Positions 29,216 through 36,473 of a stretch of 46,025 bases of DNA are shown here, piece after piece. The notes beneath the pieces were generated by a model. That model was given only the letters and a program-made list of their open reading frames with translations. It was not told the origin of the DNA and ran no database searches. This DNA comes from Roseateles chitinivorans (lineage in GTDB: Bacteria > Pseudomonadota > Gammaproteobacteria > Burkholderiales > Burkholderiaceae_C). Location of the stretch: NCBI RefSeq assembly GCF_002761755.1, contig NZ_PEOG01000048.1, positions 1 to 46,025 of the forward strand. Direction: 5' to 3'. The position numbers and the translations under genes were made by a program. The number at the start of each line of letters is the position of its first letter. The first letter of the stretch is position 1.

Positions 29216-29239
29216 ACGGGGCCTCTGGCCCCGTTCTTC
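29216..29239 (+). terminator. Rho-independent-type terminator before hslV
   Basis: A perfect 8-bp stem (ACGGGGCC with GGCCCCGT, loop TCT) followed by TCTTC, 33 bases past the stop of the STAS-tailed gene. It would separate that transcript from hslVU. Confidence 0.6.
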
Positions 29240-29308
29240 ATCCGGATGTCCGATCATCGACATCGTCAACCGGCATTCGCACAGGCGGGGCCGCTCTCTT
29301 TTCCTCAC

Positions 29309-29336
29309 CTTGTGATTCCCATGCGGGAACCCACGT
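29309..29336 (+). promoter_or_regulatory. Candidate sigma-32 (heat-shock) promoter of hslVU
   Basis: CTTGTGA (29309-29315), 14 bp, then CCCACGT (29330-29336) approximates the RpoH pattern CTTGAAA-N13/14-CCCCATNT, 46 bases before the hslV ATG. The spacer itself is a perfect inverted repeat, TTCCC-ATGC-GGGAA (29316-29329). hslVU is a classic heat-shock operon. Confidence 0.5.
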
Positions 29337-29381
29337 GAGACCTTCATGACGTTCAAGGCGTCCCCGCACGTCCGATCCACC

Positions 29382-29942
29382 ATGTCCCAAGACCACTCTT
29401 CCCCGCTTCCGCCGTACCACGGCACCACCATCGTCAGCGTGCGGCGCGGCAACCAGGTCGCGATCGGCGGCGACGGCCAGGTGACGCTGGGCTCGATCGT
29501 CGTGAAGTCGACCGCCCGCAAGGTGCGCAAGCTCTACAAGAACCAGGTGCTGGCCGGCTTCGCCGGCGCGACGGCCGATGCCTTCACCCTGTTCGAGCGC
29601 TTCGAGGCCAAGCTCGAGAAGCACCAGGGCCATCTGGTGCGCGCGGCGGTGGACCTGACCCGCGACTGGCGCACCGACCGGGTGCTGCGCCGCCTGGAGG
29701 CGATGCTGGCGGTGGCCGACCGCACCGCCTCGCTGATCATCACCGGCAACGGCGACGTGCTGGAGCCCGAGCAGGGCATCGTCGCCATCGGCAGCGGCGG
29801 CGCGTATGCCCAGGCGGCGGCCAAGGCGCTGCTCAACCACAGCGAGCTGAGCGCGGTGGACATCGTCAAGCAATCGCTGGTGATCGCCGGCGAGATCTGC
29901 ATCTACACCAACGGCAACCACACGATCGAGACGCTGGACTGA
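29382..29942 (+). CDS. hslV: ATP-dependent protease subunit HslV
   Basis: Threonine protease core of the HslVU (ClpQY) machine. The 186 residues contain GTTIVSVRRGNQVAIGGDGQVTLG, AGFAGATADAFTLFERFE, TDRVLRRLEAMLAVAD and IAIGSGGAYAQAAA. The catalytic threonine is residue 15 (after HG), so an N-terminal propeptide of 14 residues must be removed; E. coli needs only Met removal. ATG 29382 is chosen over an in-frame start at 29346 because the extension would lengthen that propeptide further. hslU follows after 19 bases. Confidence 0.95.
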   Translation: MSQDHSSPLPPYHGTTIVSVRRGNQVAIGGDGQVTLGSIVVKSTARKVRKLYKNQVLAGFAGATADAFTLFERFEAKLEKHQGHLVRAAVDLTRDWRTDRVLRRLEAMLAVADRTASLIITGNGDVLEPEQGIVAIGSGGAYAQAAAKALLNHSELSAVDIVKQSLVIAGEICIYTNGNHTIETLD

Positions 29943-29961
29943 CCGGCGCCGGAGCACACGA

Positions 29962-31308
29962 ATGAGCAGCAGCATGACCCCGCAGGAGATCGTCTCCGAA
30001 CTCGACCGGCACATCGTCGGCCAGGCCGACGCCAAGCGCGCCGTCGCGATCGCGTTGCGCAACCGCTGGCGGCGCCAGCAGGTCGACGAGAAGCTGCGTG
30101 GCGAGATCACGCCGAAGAACATCCTCATGATCGGCCCCACCGGCGTGGGCAAGACCGAGATCGCGCGCCGCCTGGCCAAGCTGGCCGACGCGCCCTTCAT
30201 CAAGGTCGAGGCGACCAAGTTCACCGAGGTCGGTTATGTCGGCAAGGACGTCGACAGCATCGTGCGCGACCTGGTCGACATCGCGGTCAAGCAGGAGCGT
30301 GAGCGCCAGATGCGCTTCCAGCGCGCGCGGGCCGAGGATGCGGCCGAGGAGCGCATCCTCGACGCGCTGGTGCCGCCGCCGCGCTCGTCGACCGGCTTCG
30401 CGCCGGCGGCGGACAGTGCCGGCGGCGACAACACCGCGCGGCAGGTGATGCGCAAGCGGCTGCGCGAGGGGTCGATGGACGACAAGGAGATCGAGATCGA
30501 ACTGGCCGAGGCCCGGCCGTCGATGGAGATCGTCGGTCCTCAGGGCATGGAAGAGATGGCGGAACAGCTCAAGGGCCTGTTCTCGCAGATGGGGCAGGAA
30601 CGCAGGAAGGCGCGCAAGCTCAAGATCGCCGAGGCGATGAAGCTGCTGGTCGAGGAAGAAGCCGCCAAGCTGGTCAACGAGGACGAGATCAAGACCGCGG
30701 CGCTGGCACACGCGCAGGACAACGGCATCGTCTTCATCGACGAGATCGACAAGGTGGCCACGCGCGCCGAGCACAGCGGCGGCGCGGACGTGTCGCGCCA
30801 GGGCGTGCAGCGCGACCTGCTGCCGCTGGTCGAGGGCACGACGGTCAACACGAAGTACGGGATGGTGAAGACCGACCACATCCTGTTCATCGCGTCGGGC
30901 GCTTTCCACCTGAGCAAGCCCAGCGACCTGATTCCCGAACTGCAGGGGCGCTTCCCGATCCGGGTGGAGCTGAAGTCGCTGTCGGTGGAGGACTTCGAAG
31001 CCATTTTGTCGAGCACGCATGCGAGCCTGGTCAAGCAGTACCAGGCGCTGCTGGCGACGGAAGGGCTGACGCTGGAGCTGAGCGCGGACGGCATCCGCCG
31101 GCTGGCGCAGATCGCCTTCGAGGTCAACGAGCGCACCGAGAACATCGGCGCGCGCCGCCTGGCGACGGTGCTGGAGCGGCTGCTGGACGACATCAGCTTC
31201 GACGCGCACAAGCATGCCGGCAAGACCGTCACGATCGCCGGCGCGCAGGTCGACGAGAAGCTCGGCGCGCTGGCGCAGAACGAGGACCTGAGCCGGTTCA
31301 TCCTGTAG
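29962..31308 (+). CDS. hslU: HslU AAA+ unfoldase
   Basis: ATPase that recognises, unfolds and feeds substrates to HslV. The 448 residues start with MTPQEIVSELDRHIVGQADAKRAVAIALRNRWRR. Walker A is GPTGVGKT (58-65), the pore motif lies in EVGYVGKDVDS, the intermediate domain runs about 110-240, Walker B is IVFIDEID (256-263), and sensor/arginine elements are in GRFPIRVEL and NIGARRLATVLE. The C-terminal EDLSRFIL is the tail that docks into HslV. The length is normal. Confidence 0.97.
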   Translation: MSSSMTPQEIVSELDRHIVGQADAKRAVAIALRNRWRRQQVDEKLRGEITPKNILMIGPTGVGKTEIARRLAKLADAPFIKVEATKFTEVGYVGKDVDSIVRDLVDIAVKQERERQMRFQRARAEDAAEERILDALVPPPRSSTGFAPAADSAGGDNTARQVMRKRLREGSMDDKEIEIELAEARPSMEIVGPQGMEEMAEQLKGLFSQMGQERRKARKLKIAEAMKLLVEEEAAKLVNEDEIKTAALAHAQDNGIVFIDEIDKVATRAEHSGGADVSRQGVQRDLLPLVEGTTVNTKYGMVKTDHILFIASGAFHLSKPSDLIPELQGRFPIRVELKSLSVEDFEAILSSTHASLVKQYQALLATEGLTLELSADGIRRLAQIAFEVNERTENIGARRLATVLERLLDDISFDAHKHAGKTVTIAGAQVDEKLGALAQNEDLSRFIL

Positions 31309-31337
31309 GGAGCGCGTGACGGCGCCAGAATGCGCCC

Positions 31338-32156
31338 ATGAGCACTCCCCTGACCGACCTGTCCGTCATCCCTACCTCCGCGCGCGCGGAAATCCGATCG
31401 CGCTTGCGGCGTGCCGAGACCGAGCATGACGTGCGGGTGTTGCTCGCCGTCGAATCGGGCAGCCGCGCCTGGGGTTTCGCCTCGCCCGACAGCGACTTCG
31501 ATGCCCGCTTCATCTACGTGAACCAGCAGGAGTGGTATCTGTCCGTCGGCCTCGAGGAACAACGCGATGTGATCGAGTACCCCATCGTCGATGAGATGGA
31601 TATCAACGGCTGGGACCTTCGCAAGGCGCTGCGCCTGTTCCGTAGCTCCAATCCGGGCTTCGTCGAGTGGATCCAGTCACCGATCGTCTACGAAAGCCGC
31701 GGCTCCTTCCACGCACGGGCGCTCGAACTGCTGCCCGTTGTGTACTCGATCGTGCGCGGCATCCATCACTATCGCAGCATGGCCAAGACCAACTTCCGCG
31801 GCTACCTGCAGACCGAGCAGGTTCCGTTGAAGAAGTACTTCTACGTGCTTCGTCCGCTGCTCGCGGTCCGATGGCTGGAGCGCCACCAGTGCCCCGCGCC
31901 CATCGAATTTCATCGCCTGCTCGACACCGTTCGGGATGAACCGGGGTTGCCCGATGCCATCGACGACCTGCTTGAGTTGAAGCGCAACACAGCAGAGCTT
32001 GGAATGTCCGCACAGGTGGTCCCGATCCAGCGCTTCATCGAACATGAACTCGACCGCATCGAGGGCCTGGAACTGCCGGCCCACGACCGGCCGGAGGTCG
32101 AGCCGCTGCTGTCGGAGTTGTTCCGCGACGTGCTGCGGGAAAGCTGGGCGGGCTGA
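31338..32156 (+). CDS. RlaP-like nucleotidyltransferase (PF10127 type)
   Basis: A 272-residue protein of the predicted nucleotidyltransferase family related to RlaP, which is often linked to RNA repair. The polymerase-beta-type active site is visible as VLLAVESGSRAWGFASPDSDFDARFIY (the GSR motif plus Asp-Ser-Asp-Phe-Asp metal ligands, about 40-56). Further family motifs are FRSSNPGFVEWIQSPIVY and HHYRSMAKTNFRGYL, then LKKYFYVLRPLLAVRWL. The start ATG lies only 6 bases after a CAGAAT -10-like box, so the message may be nearly leaderless. No RNA ligase gene is next to it, and its substrate is unknown. Confidence 0.82.
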   Translation: MSTPLTDLSVIPTSARAEIRSRLRRAETEHDVRVLLAVESGSRAWGFASPDSDFDARFIYVNQQEWYLSVGLEEQRDVIEYPIVDEMDINGWDLRKALRLFRSSNPGFVEWIQSPIVYESRGSFHARALELLPVVYSIVRGIHHYRSMAKTNFRGYLQTEQVPLKKYFYVLRPLLAVRWLERHQCPAPIEFHRLLDTVRDEPGLPDAIDDLLELKRNTAELGMSAQVVPIQRFIEHELDRIEGLELPAHDRPEVEPLLSELFRDVLRESWAG

Positions 32157-32218
32157 AGAACTTCTTGCGAGCCGGCTATCGTGCGGCGCACGGCAGGCTC
32201 ACCCTGCGCTCACACCGG

Positions 32219-32257
32219 GCTCATGCTGAGCACCGATCCGATGGCCAGACTGGGCGC
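32219..32257. repeat. Diverged repeat, copy 1
   Basis: GCTCATGCTG, 11 bases, GATGGCCAGACTGG, then GCGC. The same pattern with the same 11-base spacer recurs at 33098-33136. This copy ends 29 bases before the small membrane-protein gene. Confidence 0.6.
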
Positions 32258-32286
32258 CTCTCCACCAGGAAAGGAACCCATCCGCC

Positions 32287-32535
32287 ATGAATCGCCTGCT
32301 CGTTTCCGTCCTCCTGGGACTACTGGTCTGGAACCTCTCCACCGCACTGCTCATCGATGTCTACGTGCCCTCGCCCTGCGACGCCAGCGGCCGCTGTGAC
32401 GGGGACATGGTCTTCACCCTCAAGGTCGTCGGCCTGTGGCTCGGCATGTTCTGGCTGAGTTCCGTCGGCGTGCTGCTGTATCACGTCGCGCGGTGGCAGC
32501 GCGACTGGCGCCTGCATCATCAAGTGGCCCAGTGA
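32287..32535 (+). CDS. Small two-TM membrane protein, unknown
   Basis: An 82-residue protein not recognised. It has two clear hydrophobic helices (LLVSVLLGLLVWNLSTALLI and TLKVVGLWLGMFWLSSVGVLLY). A short loop between them has two cysteines (PCDASGRCDG) that could form a disulfide if periplasmic. The C-terminal tail is basic (RWQRDWRLHH). AGGAAAGGA lies upstream of the ATG. It follows repeat copy 1 and precedes the SnoaL-like gene by 96 bases. Confidence 0.65.
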   Translation: MNRLLVSVLLGLLVWNLSTALLIDVYVPSPCDASGRCDGDMVFTLKVVGLWLGMFWLSSVGVLLYHVARWQRDWRLHHQVAQ

Positions 32536-32631
32536 TCGGCGAGCGGTGGGCGCCGGCCGGTCGCCGCCCCCGTCGAAATCCGCCGCCCTCGATCGTCGTC
32601 CCCGGGAAGCCATCCCGCTTCAAGGAGACAC

Positions 32632-33054
32632 ATGATGACCGATGACCCGATCCATGCCTTCCTCGGCGACTACGCGACCGCCGTCCTCGAGCGCGACCTC
32701 ACGCGCTTCCTGGACCTCTATGCGCAGGACGTCCAGGTCTTCGACAGCTGGGACCGCTGGCACTACGCCGGCCGCGACGACTGGGGCGGCATGATCGCCG
32801 CCTGGTTCGACGGCATCCAGGACGTGCGCGTGCGGGTCACCGCGACGGACGTGACAACCTGGTGTGACACGCAGGTCGCGGGCGGCGTGGCGACGCTGGC
32901 GTTCACCGCGCTCGATGCCGGCGGCGAGGCGCTGCGCGCAATCGAGAACCGCCTGACCGTGCTGATGCGACGCGAGCAGGACCGGTGGCGCGTCGTCCAT
33001 CAGCACAGCTCGGTGCCGGTCGACTTCCAGAGCCGGCAGGTCGTGGCGCGCTGA
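32632..33054 (+). CDS. SnoaL/NTF2-like protein (DUF4440 type)
   Basis: A 140-residue cone-shaped alpha+beta fold protein. DDPIHAFLGDYATAVLERDLTRFLDLYAQDVQVFDSWDRWHYAGRD gives the helical N-terminus and first strand. WRVVHQHSSVPVDF is the characteristic last strand of the SnoaL_3/DUF4440 group. Such proteins are small isomerases, hydrolases or binding proteins; no catalytic role can be assigned. AAGGAG lies just upstream of ATG 32632 (ATG 32635 is an equal choice). Confidence 0.75.
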   Translation: MMTDDPIHAFLGDYATAVLERDLTRFLDLYAQDVQVFDSWDRWHYAGRDDWGGMIAAWFDGIQDVRVRVTATDVTTWCDTQVAGGVATLAFTALDAGGEALRAIENRLTVLMRREQDRWRVVHQHSSVPVDFQSRQVVAR

Positions 33055-33097
33055 GCGCCCGACGGCCGGCGAGGACTTCACGCCGGCCTCACCGCCC

Positions 33098-33136
33098 GCT
33101 CATGCTGCCCTCGAACGGGATGGCGAGACTGGCCGC
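33098..33136. repeat. Diverged repeat, copy 2
   Basis: GCTCATGCTG, 11 bases, GATGGCGAGACTGG, then CCGC: partner of the copy at 32219. It lies 103 bases before the tautomerase ATG. Confidence 0.6.
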
Positions 33137-33239
33137 TCCTCAATGCATGGACACCCGTCCCGTCATGCCGCACTTCCATGTCTCGCTCCGCATGGGCCGC
33201 GATAAGCTCGCGCTCCCGTCGTCCCTCACCGCAGCGCCC

Positions 33240-33635
33240 ATGCCCAGCACCCTCATCGAGATCCGCCGTGCCTGTTCCCCGGAGCAGGAAGCCCAGTTGA
33301 TCGAAGCCGTGCAGGCAGCGCTGGTCGACGGCTTCCGGATTCCGCCCGAGGACCGCTGCGTGCGCCTAATCGCCTACGAGCCGCATCGCTTCATCCATCC
33401 ACCGCGGCTCTCGCGGCCCGAGTGCTACACCCTCGTCACGGTGACGGCCTTCGCCGGCCGGACGATCGAAGCCAAGCGCCGGCTCTATCGCGCGATCGTC
33501 GATCGTCTCGGCGAGCTCGACATCCCTGCCGACCACATCACGATCACGCTGAACGAGGTCGAGCGGGAGAACTGGGGTCTGCGCGGCGGGCAGCCGGCCT
33601 CGGAAATCGACCTCGGGTTCAAGGTCGACGTGTAA
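33240..33635 (+). CDS. Tautomerase-superfamily protein
   Basis: A 131-residue protein with the catalytic Pro directly after the initiator Met (MPSTLIEIRRACSPEQ). It has the beta-alpha-beta layout of the tautomerase superfamily, longer than 4-oxalocrotonate tautomerase and like the Tautomerase_2/MSAD group (CVRLIAYEPHRF, RTIEAKRRLYRAIVDRLGELDIPADHITITLNEVERENWGLRGG). ATG 33240 is chosen because it places Pro at position 2; longer in-frame starts would abolish the active-site N-terminus. The substrate is unknown. It converges on coaX. Confidence 0.82.
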   Translation: MPSTLIEIRRACSPEQEAQLIEAVQAALVDGFRIPPEDRCVRLIAYEPHRFIHPPRLSRPECYTLVTVTAFAGRTIEAKRRLYRAIVDRLGELDIPADHITITLNEVERENWGLRGGQPASEIDLGFKVDV

Positions 33636-33686
33636 GCGCGCTCGACGCGATCGGCTCGCCCCCGAAGCCTGGCCTGGCGCCTGCGG

Positions 33687-34466
33687 CTACAGCGCCAGGC
33701 GATGCGCCTGCAGCGCCAGCAGCCCGTCGAAGATCAGCGAGTCGATCAGCTCGTGCGGGATGTCCAGCGCCGGCGAGACCTTCCAGCCCGCGCCGCCGGT
33801 CATCAAGGTGACCGGCTCCTGCCCGCAGCGCTTGACGATGTGGCGGTGCATCCGCTCGATCGCGCCGGTGATCGCGTAATTGCCGCCGCTGGTGAGCGCA
33901 TCCGAGGTGTTGGTCGGGAACTCGCGCACCTCGCCGGTCGGCACCCGCAGGCCGGCGGTGCCGCCTTCCAGCGAACGCAGCATGATCCCGTGCCCCGGCA
34001 GGATCAACCCGCCGAGGAACCTGCCCTCGGCGTCGAGCGCATCCACGGTCACCGCGGTGCCCACCATCACCACCAGTGCCGGTCGCGGCGTCTGCCCCCG
34101 CATGCGCGCGAGCACGTGGTGCCGTGCGCCGATCAGCGCGACGAAGCGGTCCGCGCCCAGGCGCCCCGGATGGTCGTAGCCGTTGGTCACGCCGCCGGCC
34201 TGCGCCGACGAGGCCACCCAGCGCGGTTCGATGTCCCACAGCTCCATCTGCTCCTCGACACGATGCCGCATCGCGTCGCCGGCGACATTGCTGCCGAGCA
34301 TGCTGCCCGGCGTCGCCGGCAGCCTGGCCCAGTCGTGCTCGGCCAGCTTCTCGATGTTCTCGAGGAACTGCGCGCCGTGCGCCAGCATCGGGCTGCCCGG
34401 CTGCGGGCTCGCGTAAAGCGCCCACTTGAGGCGCGTGTTGCCGATGTCGATGGCCAGGAAGCTCAT
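33687..34466 (-). CDS. coaX: Type III pantothenate kinase
   Basis: First enzyme of coenzyme A synthesis, of the CoaX class (ASKHA fold, not feedback inhibited). The 259 residues show phosphate-1 motif AIDIGNTRLKWA (about 5-16), GYDHPGRLGADRF, MVGTAVTVDALDAEGRFLGGLILPG and TSGGNYAITGAIER. In many betaproteobacteria it follows birA; here it stands alone and is divergent from a chemoreceptor gene. The length is normal. Confidence 0.93.
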   Translation of the reverse strand: MSFLAIDIGNTRLKWALYASPQPGSPMLAHGAQFLENIEKLAEHDWARLPATPGSMLGSNVAGDAMRHRVEEQMELWDIEPRWVASSAQAGGVTNGYDHPGRLGADRFVALIGARHHVLARMRGQTPRPALVVMVGTAVTVDALDAEGRFLGGLILPGHGIMLRSLEGGTAGLRVPTGEVREFPTNTSDALTSGGNYAITGAIERMHRHIVKRCGQEPVTLMTGGAGWKVSPALDIPHELIDSLIFDGLLALQAHRLAL

Positions 34467-34548
34467 GGGCGTGGCGGGACCTTCTGTGCAGTTCTACGGG
34501 ATCGGGCGGCCGGCGCGAGTCAGGGCGGCAGGTTAGCAGTGTTTGTCC

Positions 34549-34576
34549 TCAAGCCGGTGCCCCCTTCGGCCGATTT
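34549..34576 (+). promoter_or_regulatory. Sigma-28 (FliA) promoter of the chemoreceptor gene
   Basis: TCAAG (34549-34553), exactly 15 bp, then GCCGATTT (34569-34576) closely fits the flagellar sigma consensus TAAAG-N15-GCCGATAA. It lies 67 bases before the ATG of the methyl-accepting protein, as expected for a late flagellar/chemotaxis gene. Confidence 0.72.
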
Positions 34577-34643
34577 AGGATGGGATGCAGGTCAACCGCA
34601 CCATCCCGGGGCGGCTTCCGACCCAACACAAGGCGCCAGACCG

Positions 34644-36473
34644 ATGAAGTTCTCGATCGCCACGCGACTCTGGATTCCTGTTGCCGTCATGTCCGTCATG
34701 ACGATCGTCATGTCGCTGGGGGCGGCCTCGCGCACGCGCAGCCTGCTGGAAGTCGCCCAGGCGACCCAGGAGAGGCAGCAGCAGCGCTTCGAGCTGGCGC
34801 TGCGCTGGCGCGGCCTCACCGAGGCCAACGCGAGTCGCGTGCAGGCCGGGCTGGCGGCCAACGACAACGCGGTTGCCGATGCGATGAAGGGCGACATCGC
34901 CAAGACCACCGAGACGATCAGCACGATCCAGAAGCAGCTCGAGGCCCTCGCCGAAGGCGACGACGACAAGGCCGCGATGGCGCGGATCGCCGAACGACGC
35001 CAGGCCTACATCGCCACGCGCAACGAGGCCAACAAGCTCAAGGCCGGCGGCGATGTGAGCGGCGCGCACCAGGCGCTGCGGCAGAAGGTCGTGCCGGCCA
35101 TCGAGCAGTACCTGGTCGCGCAACAGGACTTCGTCACGCTGCAGCAGCAGCGTTCAGCGGCGCTGCGGGAGGCCGCGGGGGCCGAGCGCATGCGCACCGT
35201 GTGGGGCGTGGCGGCGCTGATGGCGCTGATCGTGGGCCTGCTGGCCCTGGCCACCGCCTACTTCGTGCGCACGATCTCGGCGCCGCTGAAGTCGCTGATG
35301 GCCGAGGCCGAACGCATCGGCGAGGGCGACCTGTTCCATGTCGACCGTGACTACAGCCAGGACGAGATCGGCGACGTGCAGCGCGCACTGGCCGCGATGA
35401 AGAGCTCGCTCCGCAAGGTGATCCGCGAGGTGCGGGCCAGTGCGGACGGCATGCAGACGGCCAGCCAGGAGATCGCCAGCGGCAACCAGGACCTGAGCCA
35501 CCGCACCGAGCAGACGGCCTCCAACCTGCAGCACGCGGCGTCCTCGCTGGCGCAGCTGACCGGCACGGTGCAACAGAGCGCCGACAGCGCGCGCACCGCC
35601 AACCAGCTGGCGGGCAGCGCGGCCGAGGTCGCCGAGCGCGGCGGCACGGTGGTGGGCGAGGTGGTGGGGACGATGGCGCAGATCGACGCCTCGGCCAAGA
35701 AGATCAACGACATCATCGGGACCATCGACGGCATCGCCTTCCAGACCAACATCCTGGCGCTGAATGCCGCGGTGGAGGCGGCGCGCGCCGGCGAGCACGG
35801 CAAGGGATTCGCGGTGGTGGCCTCGGAGGTCCGGGCGCTGGCGCAGCGCAGCGCGGGCGCGGCGCGCGAGATCAAGGCGCTGATCGGCGACAGCGTGGCC
35901 AAGGTCGAGGCCGGCTCCCAGCTGGTGCGCGATGCCGGCGCCACGATGACGGAGATCGTCGCCAGCGTGCAGCGGGTGTCGGACATCATTGGCGAGATCA
36001 GCGCGAGCACCGTCGAGCAGAGCCAGGGCATCGGCAGTGTCAACGGCTCGGTGGCGCAGCTGGACCAGATGACGCAGCAGAACGCGGCGCTGGTCGAAGA
36101 GTCCGCCGCCGCGGCCGAGTCGCTCAGCGACCAGGCGCGCAAGCTCACCGCCCTGGTCGGGCATTTCAAGGTCAGCGATCCCAAGCCTGGATCGAACGAC
36201 CCGGCGGTCGTGGTGCCGCCACCGCCATTAGCGCGGACATCGGCTCCGGCACCGAAGCCCGCTGTCGCCGCCTCGACGGCAAAGCCGCCGACCGCGAAGC
36301 CGGTGATGGCCAAGCCGGCCGCCGCCGCCCCGTCGACCCCCAGGGCGCCTGCCCCTTCGGTCGTCAAGGCCCGCCCCGCCCTCACGACGCCGCCCACTCC
36401 CAAGCCGGCGCCAGCCACCTCTCCCGGTCCCAGCGCCACGTCCGCACCGGGCGACGACTGGGAGACGTTCTGA
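34644..36473 (+). CDS. Methyl-accepting chemotaxis protein
   Basis: A 609-residue chemoreceptor. TM1 is about 8-30, then a periplasmic four-helix-type sensor domain (about 31-188) of charged helices, TM2 about 190-212 (VWGVAALMALIVGLLALATAYFV), a HAMP domain about 213-265, and the cytoplasmic coiled coil with the hairpin tip IDGIAFQTNILALNAAVEAARAGEHGKGFAVVASEVRALAQRS. The last about 90 residues are a Pro/Ala/Lys-rich linker ending in Asp-Trp-Glu-Thr-Phe, a CheR/CheB-docking pentapeptide (NWETF type). It should therefore be a high-abundance, self-adapting receptor. The ligand cannot be read. A sigma-28 promoter precedes it. Confidence 0.92.
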   Translation: MKFSIATRLWIPVAVMSVMTIVMSLGAASRTRSLLEVAQATQERQQQRFELALRWRGLTEANASRVQAGLAANDNAVADAMKGDIAKTTETISTIQKQLEALAEGDDDKAAMARIAERRQAYIATRNEANKLKAGGDVSGAHQALRQKVVPAIEQYLVAQQDFVTLQQQRSAALREAAGAERMRTVWGVAALMALIVGLLALATAYFVRTISAPLKSLMAEAERIGEGDLFHVDRDYSQDEIGDVQRALAAMKSSLRKVIREVRASADGMQTASQEIASGNQDLSHRTEQTASNLQHAASSLAQLTGTVQQSADSARTANQLAGSAAEVAERGGTVVGEVVGTMAQIDASAKKINDIIGTIDGIAFQTNILALNAAVEAARAGEHGKGFAVVASEVRALAQRSAGAAREIKALIGDSVAKVEAGSQLVRDAGATMTEIVASVQRVSDIIGEISASTVEQSQGIGSVNGSVAQLDQMTQQNAALVEESAAAAESLSDQARKLTALVGHFKVSDPKPGSNDPAVVVPPPPLARTSAPAPKPAVAASTAKPPTAKPVMAKPAAAAPSTPRAPAPSVVKARPALTTPPTPKPAPATSPGPSATSAPGDDWETF

